NCBI RefSeq assembly: GCF_001613425.1
Contig: NZ_BDCI01000001.1
Location: forward strand, 434,001 to 498,000
Source: Nocardia vulneris
GTDB taxonomy: Bacteria > Actinomycetota > Actinomycetes > Mycobacteriales > Mycobacteriaceae
DNA length: 64,000 nt
Direction: 5' to 3'
Shown: positions 1 to 8,485 of the stretch, piece by piece
Numbering within the stretch: position 1 is the first letter of the stretch
Layout of the letters: every line of letters starts with the position of its first letter
Position numbers and translations under genes: made by a program
Notes under the pieces: generated by a model
Databases searched by the model: none
Told to the model about the DNA's origin: nothing
Seen by the model: the letters and a program-made list of their open reading frames with translations, nothing else

Positions 1-1
1 C

Positions 2-544
2 TCGGTCGACGGCAGGCAAGCCGGTGCGGGCGTTCCCGACGTCCGGGTGGCGCAGGGCTCCGACGGCTCACTGAAGGTGCACTATTCCGCGGTGGACCCC
101 TTTGCCCCGGAAATCGCCAAACCCGTTGCGACAGTGAACGGTGACGTGACGATCACCCATCGCGGCGGCGATGTCGTCGCCGGGGGACAGGTCACCCAGT
201 ACCCGAGCACCGAGGCGTATCAGTACCGGTCCGACGGGTCGACGACCCAGCTGGTCGACCGGCGCGCGTCCACCGACGAATGGGCGGCGGCCACGGATCT
301 GCCCGCGCCGACCGTCAAGGTCGGAACCGTCGAACCCACCCCGATGTCGTCGTATCCGGCCCAGCCGACCGACAGCAGCCCGAAACATCTGCCACCGTAC
401 TATCCGACGGTCGCCGGCCCGGTCGACAACCCGCCGAAAGTTGTAGTGGTGGAACCCTATTCGCCACCGCCCCCGCCGGAGGAGAAGGAGCCGGTCCCGG
501 CGCCACCGGGCCGCACCCCGGAACCACCGCCCCCACCTCGCTAG
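2..544 (+). CDS. Hypothetical protein, C-terminal part, proline-rich tail (5' end outside window)
   Basis: The reading frame is open from the first bases of the window to a TAG at 542-544, so this is probably the 3' end of a longer gene. A GTG at 47 is the first internal start, but nothing marks it as the true one. The visible part has a beta-rich stretch with alternating Val, Thr and Gly. It is followed by a low-complexity tail of about 60 residues dominated by Pro, ending in runs of PPPPP. Such tails are common in secreted or cell-wall proteins of this group, but I do not recognise the family and assign no function. It is convergent with the esterase gene, whose stop lies only 8 bases away. 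Confidence 0.6.
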   Translation, partial: SVDGRQAGAGVPDVRVAQGSDGSLKVHYSAVDPFAPEIAKPVATVNGDVTITHRGGDVVAGGQVTQYPSTEAYQYRSDGSTTQLVDRRASTDEWAAATDLPAPTVKVGTVEPTPMSSYPAQPTDSSPKHLPPYYPTVAGPVDNPPKVVVVEPYSPPPPPEEKEPVPAPPGRTPEPPPPPR

Positions 545-552
545 CGGATCAG

Positions 553-2022
553 CTACTCGCCCAACAGGTCCAGCGGCACGAATCGGTGCGTAGACCAGAG
601 GCGCCGGGAAGTCTCCTCGGGATAGCACTGCGTGCCGGGCGTCGCCGCGTAGACGCGGGTCGGCCGGGCGCGCGGATCGTAAGGGGGCCAACCGGGGTCG
701 CCGGTGGTGGCGAAGCGCAGCCAGTCGGTGCGCATGGCGTGACCGACGCCGGACACTTCTGCGGCGGCGTTCGGGTGCGCGGTGGGATGCTCGCGGACCT
801 CGTCGGCGCCGAGGGTGCCGAAGACGAGCAGGGCGTCGAGACTGTGCGAGGCGCCCTCGTCCCGGTTGAAGCTCCAGCACAGTTCGTAGAGCCAGGCGCG
901 GCCGCGACCGGCGTGCTGGGCGGCGGCGAGATGCAGGCTCGGCATGCGGAACAGCCAGTCCGCGTTGACTGTTTCGTACAGCTCGGCGTTCGTGGCGTCG
1001 GGATAAGCGGTGCGGTAGTCGATTCCGGGGGCCAGGCGGTGCAGCGTCGCCGTCAGTTCCGCATCGGTCACCGTGCCACGGTGCGGATTGAACAGCCGGA
1101 ACTCGTCTCGGGTATGTCCGACCAGCACGTCGACACCGCCGGCCGCGCCGTCGGCGAGGGCCTGCCACGGCGCACAAGGCAGCACGTCACCGTCGACGAC
1201 CGGAGAGAACGGGGTCGGGGTGAGCGCCACCGGGCCCCACGATTCCACTGCGTCCGGCATTTTCGCGATCACCGCGCCCGTCGCATCGATCAACGCGCGC
1301 GGGGTGATTGCGGACAGTTCGTCGGTGGTGGCTGCTGCTCCGACTTCCGCCGCGATGGACGCGGAGATCGCGGCGGCCAGTCGCGGGGCGAAATAGGTGC
1401 CGGGAACACTCTGGGCGATCGCCCGCTGAAACAACCCGGCCGCGCTCGGCATAACCAGAAGCGCCGCAACCGAACCCGCGCCCGCGGACTGCCCGGACAC
1501 CGTCACCCTGCCCGGGTCCCCGCCGAACGCGGCCACACTGTCCTGCACCCACCGCAACGCGGCTGCCTGGTCGAGCAGCCCGCGGTTGTCCGGTGCGCCG
1601 GTGATGTGCGCGAAACCCTCCACTCCCGTGCGGTAGTTCATGCTCACCACCACCGCGCCCGCCGCGGCGAGCAGTGCACCGTCGTGGTGCGGGTTGCTGG
1701 ATTCGCCCTCCAGATACGCGCCCCCGTGAATCCACACCAGCACCGGCAGCCGCACGGCACCGAGTTCCGGTGACCACACGTTCAACGTCAGGCAGTCACC
1801 GGAATCCGCACCCGCCCAACCCTTTTGCGGTACCGACGGACCGAACTCCGACGCGTCCCGCACCCCGTCCCACGGCAGCACCGGCACCGGCGCGGCGAAA
1901 CGTCGCGGACCGACCGGCGGTCGTGCATAGGGAATACCCCGGAACACCGCAACGCCGCGCACCCACTCGCCCCGCACCACCCCCGAAGCCGTGCGAACCT
2001 CTACCCGCTCACCCCCAGTCAT
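553..2022 (-). CDS. Type B carboxylesterase / para-nitrobenzyl esterase family
   Basis: A 489-residue alpha/beta hydrolase that should cleave carboxylic esters. It carries the type B hallmarks: an oxyanion-hole motif HGGAY near residues 99-103, the nucleophile elbow GQSAG with the catalytic Ser near 179, and a C-terminal ASHSLDALLVFG segment supplying the catalytic His. The N-terminal signature FRGIPYARPPVG is also typical. No signal peptide is evident, so it is probably cytoplasmic. The frame is open further upstream, but ATG at 2022 (MTGGERVEV) gives the normal family start. It also overlaps the upstream methyltransferase stop by 14 bases, which suggests translational coupling. The substrate cannot be told from sequence. 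Confidence 0.88.
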   Translation of the reverse strand: MTGGERVEVRTASGVVRGEWVRGVAVFRGIPYARPPVGPRRFAAPVPVLPWDGVRDASEFGPSVPQKGWAGADSGDCLTLNVWSPELGAVRLPVLVWIHGGAYLEGESSNPHHDGALLAAAGAVVVSMNYRTGVEGFAHITGAPDNRGLLDQAAALRWVQDSVAAFGGDPGRVTVSGQSAGAGSVAALLVMPSAAGLFQRAIAQSVPGTYFAPRLAAAISASIAAEVGAAATTDELSAITPRALIDATGAVIAKMPDAVESWGPVALTPTPFSPVVDGDVLPCAPWQALADGAAGGVDVLVGHTRDEFRLFNPHRGTVTDAELTATLHRLAPGIDYRTAYPDATNAELYETVNADWLFRMPSLHLAAAQHAGRGRAWLYELCWSFNRDEGASHSLDALLVFGTLGADEVREHPTAHPNAAAEVSGVGHAMRTDWLRFATTGDPGWPPYDPRARPTRVYAATPGTQCYPEETSRRLWSTHRFVPLDLLGE

Positions 2023-2779
2023 TCGCTGCGGTTCCGTCGGCGTGCAGGACGAAGAACAGGAAGCAGAGGAACCTGGTGCCGGTGCTCTCGTCGAAGACAT
2101 CAGGGGCCAGGTCGCGGGCGGCAGGCACGGCAGGCGGTTCGCTGATGACGGTGAGGCGGAACCCTGCCGTGGTAAAGGCCTCGGTCATCGCGTGCAGCGG
2201 GCGGTCCCAGAAGCTCAGGTGGGCGGTCTGGCCGCCCATGGTCCATGCCTCGGTCCGGTTGCGGGTCTGGAAGTAGTTCGTCTCGTCTCCGGCCATGCGC
2301 TGAGCCAGGAAATTCGCGAACGGATGCTCGACCGAAGCGATGAGCCGCCCGCCAGGGACCAGCACCCGGTGCAATTCGGCCAGTGTCGGGCCCCAGTCGC
2401 GGAGGTAATGCAGCACCAGTGACGCGACGACATCATCGAAAGTGTTGTCGGGGAAGGGCAGTGGATCCGCGAGGTCAGCCACTCGCAGGTCGGCGTCGGC
2501 ACCGAGTCGCTCGCGGGCCAGCTCCAGCACGCCTGCGCTCGCGTCGATCCCGGTTACCGTGGCACCCCGCGCCCGCAGTTCATCGAAGAGCGGGCCCGAG
2601 CCGCACCCGGCATCGAGAATCCGGCGCCCACGCACCTCCCCGGCCAGCTCCAGCAGCGCGGGCCGATTGTAATACGCAGTCAGCAGGCCGGTTTCGCTCT
2701 CTGCCGTGTATCCCTCGGCGAAACTGTCGTATGCGCTCGCGCGAGCGGGAGTTGAGCGATCGTGCGGAACCGAAGTCAT
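2009..2779 (-). CDS. Class I SAM-dependent methyltransferase
   Basis: A 256-residue methyltransferase of the UbiE/COQ5-like class. Motif I, ILDAGCGSG (about residues 54-62), binds the SAM methionyl part. The acidic end of the next strand (VTGIDAS) binds the ribose, and a later LADPLPFPDNTFD segment resembles motifs II/III. The acceptor is not indicated; related proteins act on small molecules. Its stop overlaps the start of the following carboxylesterase by 14 bases, so the two probably form a two-gene operon. Start chosen at the first ATG of the frame. Confidence 0.85.
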   Translation of the reverse strand: MTSVPHDRSTPARASAYDSFAEGYTAESETGLLTAYYNRPALLELAGEVRGRRILDAGCGSGPLFDELRARGATVTGIDASAGVLELARERLGADADLRVADLADPLPFPDNTFDDVVASLVLHYLRDWGPTLAELHRVLVPGGRLIASVEHPFANFLAQRMAGDETNYFQTRNRTEAWTMGGQTAHLSFWDRPLHAMTEAFTTAGFRLTVISEPPAVPAARDLAPDVFDESTGTRFLCFLFFVLHADGTAANDWG

Positions 2780-2871
2780 CAGCCCATCCTGGCATGTGCG
2801 ACTGGGAATCCCGTGGGTTGCTTCGGTGTTGTCGGCCGCTTCGGGGCGATGATCAAGTGCCGCAAGTCGGG

Positions 2872-3312
2872 TCAGAGTCGGTCGTAGATCGCGACCAGGC
2901 GGTGCAGTATCTCGGTCGCGGAATGTAGTGCGGCGGTGTCTTGATCGGCCAGTTCCTCCTGCAGTGCCGCGTGCATGGCGGCCATGCGTTCGCCGCAGCG
3001 GGTCCGGCCCGCTTCGGCAAGGGTGACCAGCACCGAGCGTTTGTCCTGGGGTGAGCGCTGTTTGGTGACGTAGCCCGCGGCGACCAGGCCGTCGACGAGC
3101 TGGGTCGTTGCGGCGCCGGTGGTTTCGGCGCCGGCCGCCAGCTGGCCGATGGTGAGCGGGCCTTGATCGGCGAGTACGCGCAGCGCGCGAGCATGGGTGA
3201 GGGAGAGGGCGTCCGGGCTGCGGGTGGCGCGGCCGCGGAGCCGGGAGTCCGCCGCGCTGAGGCGATAGGCGGCGCGAGCGAGCTTGTCAGGGACGGCAGG
3301 ACATGACCGCAC
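2872..3312 (-). CDS. MarR-family transcriptional regulator
   Basis: A winged-helix repressor of about 146 residues. The core LTIGQLAAGAETTGAATTQLVDGLVAAGYV is split by the recognition helix, followed by a wing containing SPQDKRSVLVTL, which is the classic MarR D-x-R-S signature. The frame is open further upstream, but that extension is arginine-rich shadow of the divergent gene. GTG at 3312 gives the usual family length and overlaps the start of the divergent hydrolase by about 10 bases. The head-to-head arrangement suggests it controls that hydrolase from the shared region, possibly in response to a phenolic ligand. The exact start is uncertain. Confidence 0.8.
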   Translation of the reverse strand: MRSCPAVPDKLARAAYRLSAADSRLRGRATRSPDALSLTHARALRVLADQGPLTIGQLAAGAETTGAATTQLVDGLVAAGYVTKQRSPQDKRSVLVTLAEAGRTRCGERMAAMHAALQEELADQDTAALHSATEILHRLVAIYDRL

Positions 3313-4559
3313 GTTCGATCGGGCAGAGCTGGGCCCTCGACATCGCCCTGGCCCAGGGCGGCTTCGATGCGCTGCATCCGGCAGCCAAGGGCACCATGGA
3401 ACAGCTCGGCCACGACCACACCGACTTCGACAAGGTCTTCGACCAGGTGCAGAGCGCGGCGATGTTGCCGAAAGCGTGGGCGACCGTCGCCGCGCAGGCC
3501 GAGGAGCGCGCCGCCCACCACGAGCGGCACGGTTTCGCACGCACCGCCGCCGACCTCTACAACCGAGCGGCGGTGATGTGGGGCCGGGCGCAGTACTCGA
3601 CCTTCGAGGCCGCCGACCCGCGCAAACGCGCCTTCCGCACGCGTGCCGATCACTGCGTCGAGCGGCTCGGGTCCCTACGCGGCGGGCTGGTCCGGCGGGT
3701 GGTCCTCGACTTCGAGGGCAAGCAGATCTACGCGCTGCTGCACTTGCCCGAAGGGGACGTGCGCCAGGCGCCCGCAGTGATCCTCGGCCCCGGTATGGAC
3801 TTGATCAAAGAGGACTACATCTACGCGGCCGAGCGCTACTACACCGCACGCGGGATCGTCGCGCTGTCCATCGAGGGGCCGGGGCAAGGGGAGTCCCGGG
3901 CCGACGGGCTGACCGTCGACCTCACCAATTACGAACGCGCCGTTGGCCGTTACCTCGACTACCTGACCGAGCTGCCGCAAGTGGATCCGCAGCGGATCGG
4001 CATGTTCGGGATCAGCATGAGCGGTTACTGGGGTTCGCGCGCGGCCGCCGTGGACCGGCGGCTGGCCGCACTCGCCGCATTCGAGGCGCCCACCGGCGAT
4101 TTCCGCACCATCTTCGAGCGCGCCCAGCCGACCTTCAAGAACAACTTCATGTACATGGCCGGCTACCAGGACGAGGAGGCGTTCGACCGTGAACTGGTCT
4201 CCCGTATGCCGCTCGGCGGGTTGGTCGGCGACATCACCTGCCCCGTGCTGTTCGGCATCGGCGAATTCGACGAGCTGACCCCGCTGGAGCAGGCGCTGGC
4301 CAACTACGAACTGGTCCAGGCGCCCAAAGAGATTCGCGTCTACGAGGGCGAATTCCACCCCCTCGGCGGCGTCGCGGCCGAGGTGTTCCGTTTCGGCGCC
4401 GAATGGCTCGAACGCGCCCTCGCCGGCGAATTCGCCGAAACCGGCCGCGACGTACGCCATTACGTCCACCGCGACGGCCGCACCACCGACAGCACCGCCG
4501 ACCCGCAATGGTGGTCCGGCGCAGTCCCTTCCACGCTCGAAGAACTGCGCACCAGCTGA
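3303..4559 (+). CDS. Alpha/beta hydrolase, FrsA / DUF1100 / dihydropseudooxynicotine hydrolase-like
   Basis: A 418-residue hydrolase with a helical N-terminal part (about 1-130) and a C-terminal alpha/beta hydrolase domain. The nucleophile elbow is GISMSG with Ser near 238, the acid lies in GEFDELTP, and the histidine in GEFHPLGG. The GPGQGES segment after the second strand is typical of the family that includes C-C bond hydrolases such as 2,6-dihydropseudooxynicotine hydrolase and fungal Ayg1. That relation is from family knowledge; the substrate here is unknown. It is divergent from, and slightly overlaps, a MarR regulator that probably controls it. Confidence 0.82.
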   Translation: MTARSIGQSWALDIALAQGGFDALHPAAKGTMEQLGHDHTDFDKVFDQVQSAAMLPKAWATVAAQAEERAAHHERHGFARTAADLYNRAAVMWGRAQYSTFEAADPRKRAFRTRADHCVERLGSLRGGLVRRVVLDFEGKQIYALLHLPEGDVRQAPAVILGPGMDLIKEDYIYAAERYYTARGIVALSIEGPGQGESRADGLTVDLTNYERAVGRYLDYLTELPQVDPQRIGMFGISMSGYWGSRAAAVDRRLAALAAFEAPTGDFRTIFERAQPTFKNNFMYMAGYQDEEAFDRELVSRMPLGGLVGDITCPVLFGIGEFDELTPLEQALANYELVQAPKEIRVYEGEFHPLGGVAAEVFRFGAEWLERALAGEFAETGRDVRHYVHRDGRTTDSTADPQWWSGAVPSTLEELRTS

Positions 4560-4803
4560 ACCTTCTACCCCCACAGAGGTAGTGCTGTCGACGTGTCCGC
4601 TGCAGTCGGCATCATCTTGGTAACAGGCGGTGTGCCGCGGCGTTGCTCGCCCGATGGGTTGCCAAGATGTGCGGTGAACTCGGTTGCCGCGGCGACCGGT
4701 GCCGCTGGGTGTCGCGGCCGTTGGGCGATGCCGACAGAAGTTCGATGATTGCCGGTTGAGGCCGCAGCCATACTTTGCGCGTGTTCAGGGAGGACTGACC
4801 GCT

Positions 4804-5280
4804 ATGGTGACTTGGCACTATCGACGGGTCGGCCGTGTGATGGCTGTGGTCGGAGGCGTGGTGGCCGCTACGGTGATCGCCGGCCCGGCCCTTGCGTCGA
4901 CCGCGATCACGGTCGAGGACGTCGATTCGGATCATGTGCGCGTTCAGTACAGCTGCGAAGGCTAGGGCCAAGTTGCCGGGATCAAGGTGACGGTGGGCGA
5001 GCCCAACGCGAACAACCCGTCGGGCAGCGGCACGCAGAAGGAACTCATCTGTGATGGACAGGCCCGGCACGCGCTGGTCGAGCTGGCGGGGACGCGATTG
5101 TCGGCGGATCAGGCTGTGCAGGTCCGGGTGGCGCTGGTCGATCGAGACGGCGTCGTCGTCACCGAGCAGGACAAGGTGGTCAGACCAGGGGCGGACGACG
5201 AATCGAACAGCTGTCAGGACACCAGCGACGGCCGTGTTGGTACGGAACCGCGAGGGGAACGGCTGCCCATCCTCTGCTAG
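4804..5280 (+). pseudogene. Secreted small protein gene interrupted by an in-frame amber codon
   Basis: ATG at 4804 opens a frame with a clear signal peptide: Arg residues, then a VMAVVGGVVAATVIAG core and a cut site near ALAS. A mature part with Cys follows, but a TAG at 4963-4965 stops translation after 53 codons. The same frame continues without another stop to 5280. The continuation looks genuinely coding (IKVTVGEPNANNPSGSG, LICDGQARHALVEL, and further Cys residues). Signal peptide and body therefore belong to one gene broken by a single nonsense codon. Either the strain has lost the protein or the base is a sequencing error. The family is unassigned; its makeup resembles small exported nocardial proteins of unknown role. 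Confidence 0.65.
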
Positions 5281-5431
5281 TTCGCGCTGTACATACGTAC
5301 CAGACGTGCACTCGCCTCGGTCAGCACCTCTAGAAATGTTGGCCCGCAGCGACATTGAAACCGCTGCGACCGGAAGTCAGGTGTCGTATGTGGTCCTGCC
5401 CGCCGGACAGGACCGCACCACCGGCCAGGGT

Positions 5432-5632
5432 TCAGCGTTGCAAGGTGAAGGTGAAATCGCCGGAGACTTTGTCGCTCAACCGAATTGCCGAGACCAGCCG
5501 TCCTTCGCTGAGCAGCCGCTCGACCTCGGGTCGTGGCAGTCCGCAACCCTGCGCGATCAGCCGAACGGGTCGGACGGGGATGCGCGCGGCGAAATACACC
5601 GCGACGTCGAGGACCTCGCCGGAACCGCGCAT
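5432..5632 (-). pseudogene. C-terminal remnant resembling DUF1062-family protein
   Basis: The minus-strand frame ending at 5432 encodes a segment that reads like the end of a DUF1062 protein: AVYFAARIPVRPVRLIAQGC, then LPRPEVERLLSEGRLVSA and a final SGDFTFTLQR. DUF1062 proteins have an N-terminal Cys-rich part before this. Here the frame upstream of about 5632 (an ATG reading MRGSGEV) is arginine-rich nonsense with no such domain. It is best read as the truncated 3' end of a lost gene; a free-standing 66-residue protein is possible but less likely. The family call is from memory of the motif. The flanks 5281-5431 and 5633-5856 show no other gene. Confidence 0.45.
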
Positions 5633-5856
5633 CGTCGAGACGGACCGCTCGGCATCGAGTACTGTTATCGGCAGCAGGTCTTCGATGGCTCTGCGGTGCG
5701 GTAGGCCCGCACCACGCTCGGTCCGCCTTCTTCGCGGCGAGAGCCTCTCTTTCCCCGGTTTGTCTCCTGACACCGGACGTTTCGCGTACCCCTCGACTCG
5801 CGGCCGTGTGCCGCGCCCACGTGCCTCGAGCACGCCCAGCAAAGGAGTGAAAACCT

Positions 5857-6366
5857 ATGAGTATCAACCGGATAACCGATGGTGGCGAGCGCGCGATCAT
5901 CGAGAACATGCTCGATCGCAACCGCGCGGCACTGATCGAGACCGTGCGCGGTCTGTCCGAGGCGGACGCGCGCCGCAGGCTGGTCTCCTCGTTGACGACG
6001 CCGATCTCGTTGATCAAGCACGCCGCCGGCGCGGAACGGATCTGGTTCCAACGGTTCTGGGCGGGACTCGACGAAGCCGACTGCGACGGCTACTCGCGTC
6101 GCGACGAAGGCACCTTCGCCGTCGCCGAGGACGAGTCGCTGGCCGACGTCATCGCCGAATTCGAGCGGGCCAGCGGGCGCTCCCGCGAGATCGCCGCCCG
6201 TTTCGACCTCGACGACACCAAGGACAATCCCCGCGAAGGCAAGGTCAGCATGCGCTGGACCCTGCTCGCGATGATCGAGGAATTCGCCAGGCACGCAGGT
6301 CACGGCGACATCCTGCGTGAACAGATCGACCAGGCGCGCGAACCGGCCCGCGGCGGACACGCCTAG
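5857..6366 (+). CDS. DinB family protein (DUF664-type)
   Basis: A 169-residue helical protein of the DinB/DUF664 superfamily. These four-helix bundles bind a metal through three histidines, and some members are thiol-dependent S-transferases. Two matching His positions are visible: LIKHAAGAE in helix 2 and FARHAGHGDIL near the C-terminus. The latter is the strongest signature of actinobacterial DinB proteins. A ribosome site AAGGAG lies 8 bases before the ATG. Family members act with mycothiol in some actinobacteria; whether this one does is inference. A second DinB gene lies at 57361. Confidence 0.85.
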   Translation: MSINRITDGGERAIIENMLDRNRAALIETVRGLSEADARRRLVSSLTTPISLIKHAAGAERIWFQRFWAGLDEADCDGYSRRDEGTFAVAEDESLADVIAEFERASGRSREIAARFDLDDTKDNPREGKVSMRWTLLAMIEEFARHAGHGDILREQIDQAREPARGGHA

Positions 6367-6423
6367 GATCGACACGAGTGCCGCGATGTGGACCGCGGTC
6401 CACGGCAGGAAGGACGGGCGTCG

Positions 6424-7344
6424 ATGACGTTACGGCAATACGAGTACGCCCTGGCCGTCGCCGAGGTGGGCTCGGTGACGGCGGCGGCCGAACTGCTGCA
6501 CGTGGCACAGCCCTCGATGTCCCAGCAGATTCGCGCCCTGGAACGCGAACTCGGCGTGACGCTGTTCGCCCGCACACCGACCGGGCTGGTGCCCACCGTC
6601 GTCGGTCGCGCGTTCCTGCGCGAGGCCCAGGTCGCGGTGAACGCGGCGCGCCGGGCACGGGCGACCGCCCGGGCCGGTGCCGACGAACTCGAAGGTGAAC
6701 TGCTGGTGGCGGCGCAGCTGGGTCTGGGCACAAGGCAATTGCCGAGTGCTCTGGCCGCACTGCGCCGCCGCTACCCGCGGCTCGAAGTCACCGTCTTCGA
6801 GGAGCCGAATCCGGCCGAGCTGGAACGGATGGGCCGGCGCGGCGTGCTGGATCTCGTCCTGGTGACCGCACCGTGCGAGGAGACCTCGGCCGACGCCCAT
6901 CACCTCGGCGACGAGGAATTCGTCGTGGTGCTGGCCGCCGGACACCGGCTGCTCGCGGCGGACCGGGTCGAGTTGCCCGACCTGGCGGACGAGCCGTGGG
7001 TGCGATTCGACCGGGACAGCGCCCTGGATGCAGTGCTGCGAGAGGTGTTGCGGGACAACGGACTCACGCCCAGCACGGCCGCCCGGGTAACCCAGGCGGC
7101 GACGGCGGTGCGCTGGGCCTCACACGGACTCGGGGTGACGCTGGTCCCGGCCTCCGCGGTACCGCAGGGTTACGAGCACCTGGCCCGGCCGGTGTTCCCT
7201 GTCGTGTCGCAACCTATTCTCGCCGCTGTCCGGCACAACGCCGGCCCGGCCGAAACGGCGCTGCTCGAGCTGCTGCGTCGAGAAACGTGGCACAAGTCCG
7301 CGTCGTTCGCGCCGGTGCGAACGGACGAACTCAGAGCTGGGTAG
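6424..7344 (+). CDS. LysR-family transcriptional regulator
   Basis: A 306-residue LysR-type regulator. The N-terminal winged HTH is plain: QYEYALAVAEVGSVTAAAEL, then the recognition helix in AQPSMSQQIRALERELG. An effector-binding domain starts near residue 90. The frame is open from 6388, but ATG at 6424 (MTLRQYEYAL) is the standard family start. The gene is convergent with the following short-chain dehydrogenase and overlaps its 3' end by 14 bases, so the two are not co-transcribed. Its target is not evident, because LysR regulators usually act on a divergent neighbour and the upstream gene here reads in the same direction. Confidence 0.88.
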   Translation: MTLRQYEYALAVAEVGSVTAAAELLHVAQPSMSQQIRALERELGVTLFARTPTGLVPTVVGRAFLREAQVAVNAARRARATARAGADELEGELLVAAQLGLGTRQLPSALAALRRRYPRLEVTVFEEPNPAELERMGRRGVLDLVLVTAPCEETSADAHHLGDEEFVVVLAAGHRLLAADRVELPDLADEPWVRFDRDSALDAVLREVLRDNGLTPSTAARVTQAATAVRWASHGLGVTLVPASAVPQGYEHLARPVFPVVSQPILAAVRHNAGPAETALLELLRRETWHKSASFAPVRTDELRAG

Positions 7345-8068
7345 CGCCGCCGTCCACGACCAGCTCGGCACCCGTGGTGTAGGTGGCGTCGAAGGCGAGA
7401 AAGACTGCGGCCCTCGCGATCTCGTCCGGAGTGCCGAAACGGCGCATCGGATTCTCGGCGATCCGCGCTGCCTTGAATTCCGCGGCGGCCTCCGCGGTCA
7501 TCGCGCTGCCCAGGATTCCGGTATCGATCGGGCCAGGACTCACCGCGTTCACCCGAATGCCGCGGGGAAGCAGCTCACCGGCCAGGCTGCGGGCCATGGA
7601 ACGTACTGCCGCTTTGCCCGCCGAGTAGACGCCGGCCGTGGGCATGCCCATGACGTTCGCGTTCGAGGTGGTGAGCACGACGCCCGCCGTCGGGCTCAGC
7701 AGCGGGGACAACTTCTGCACGGTGAAGAAGACACCCTTGACGTTGATCGCGAACAACTCGTCGTAGAACTCCTCGGTCGTCGACTCGAACGGCATGGCCT
7801 TCGCGATGCCCGCGTTGACGAAAAGCGCGTCGAGCGTGCCGAATTCACTCCGCACGCGATCGGCGAGCGCGTCCAGATCTGTCAGTGCGGCGACATCGCC
7901 GCGCACGGCGATCGCATTCTCGCCGAGCTGTTGCCGCGCGGTATCGAGGGTCGCTTGCGAACGTCCCGTGATCACCACCCGCGCACCGCCGTCCACCAGC
8001 AGCTTCGCCATCGCGAACCCCATACCGGTGCTGCCACCGGTGATCACCGCGGTCTTACCTTCGTACAC
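7331..8068 (-). CDS. Short-chain dehydrogenase/reductase (SDR)
   Basis: A 245-residue classical SDR. It has the TGGSTGMG nucleotide-binding turn (10-17), NAG in the fourth strand (85-87), the catalytic Ser near 135, and the YSAGK pair with Tyr148 and Lys152. An Arg at the end of the second strand (TGRSQ) favours NADP(H). The end VVDGGATQL is typical of FabG-like members. Length and motifs are complete, so it should be an active oxidoreductase, but the substrate is unknown. It reads away from a 400-base region without an intact gene. Confidence 0.88.
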   Translation of the reverse strand: MYEGKTAVITGGSTGMGFAMAKLLVDGGARVVITGRSQATLDTARQQLGENAIAVRGDVAALTDLDALADRVRSEFGTLDALFVNAGIAKAMPFESTTEEFYDELFAINVKGVFFTVQKLSPLLSPTAGVVLTTSNANVMGMPTAGVYSAGKAAVRSMARSLAGELLPRGIRVNAVSPGPIDTGILGSAMTAEAAAEFKAARIAENPMRRFGTPDEIARAAVFLAFDATYTTGAELVVDGGATQL

Positions 8069-8349
8069 GTCGGTTCTCCTTCATATCGTCATCGGACCGG
8101 CCGTCGAAACTTCGGCTCCGGGGCAGGAGTCATCCCGCCACTTGCCCTTTCGGCCACAGGGGTATTCACTCGGCGAACAAGAATCGAAGCGCATTCACGA
8201 AGGCTTTCGGAGCGCACCGCGTCGAGCTGTTTCACCGTATGTCGCCGAAACAGCCACCGGCAAAGACGAATAAACAGCAGAAGCCATAGGTAGTTCCTAT
8301 ACGGGCCCTAAGATCGCTGTCGCGACGATCGACCAGTCAGGGGAATTCG

Positions 8350-8445
8350 TTGAACCACAACCACGTTCGCACCGGCGTGTACTTACCGCCCTTCACCGAC
8401 CCCGCAGTTCTCTCGGAATCGTTGATGCGGGGCCGCCTTCGATAG
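8350..8445 (+). pseudogene. Possible N-terminal remnant of an LLM-class flavin oxidoreductase
   Basis: The gap 8069-8485 contains no intact gene. Within it, a plus-strand frame from a TTG at 8350 to a TAG at 8443 encodes RTGVYLPPFTDPAVLSES. That matches the characteristic first strand of bacterial-luciferase-like (LLM/F420) oxidoreductases, which often begin RTGVFLPPF. The resemblance ends after about 20 residues. It may be the surviving 5' end of a deleted gene. The match is short and made by eye, so confidence is low. Nothing else in this gap is recognisable. Confidence 0.3.
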
Positions 8446-8485
8446 GGCTGGGATAGCCGGGGCGCGAGACCGGATAAGGGGTGGG

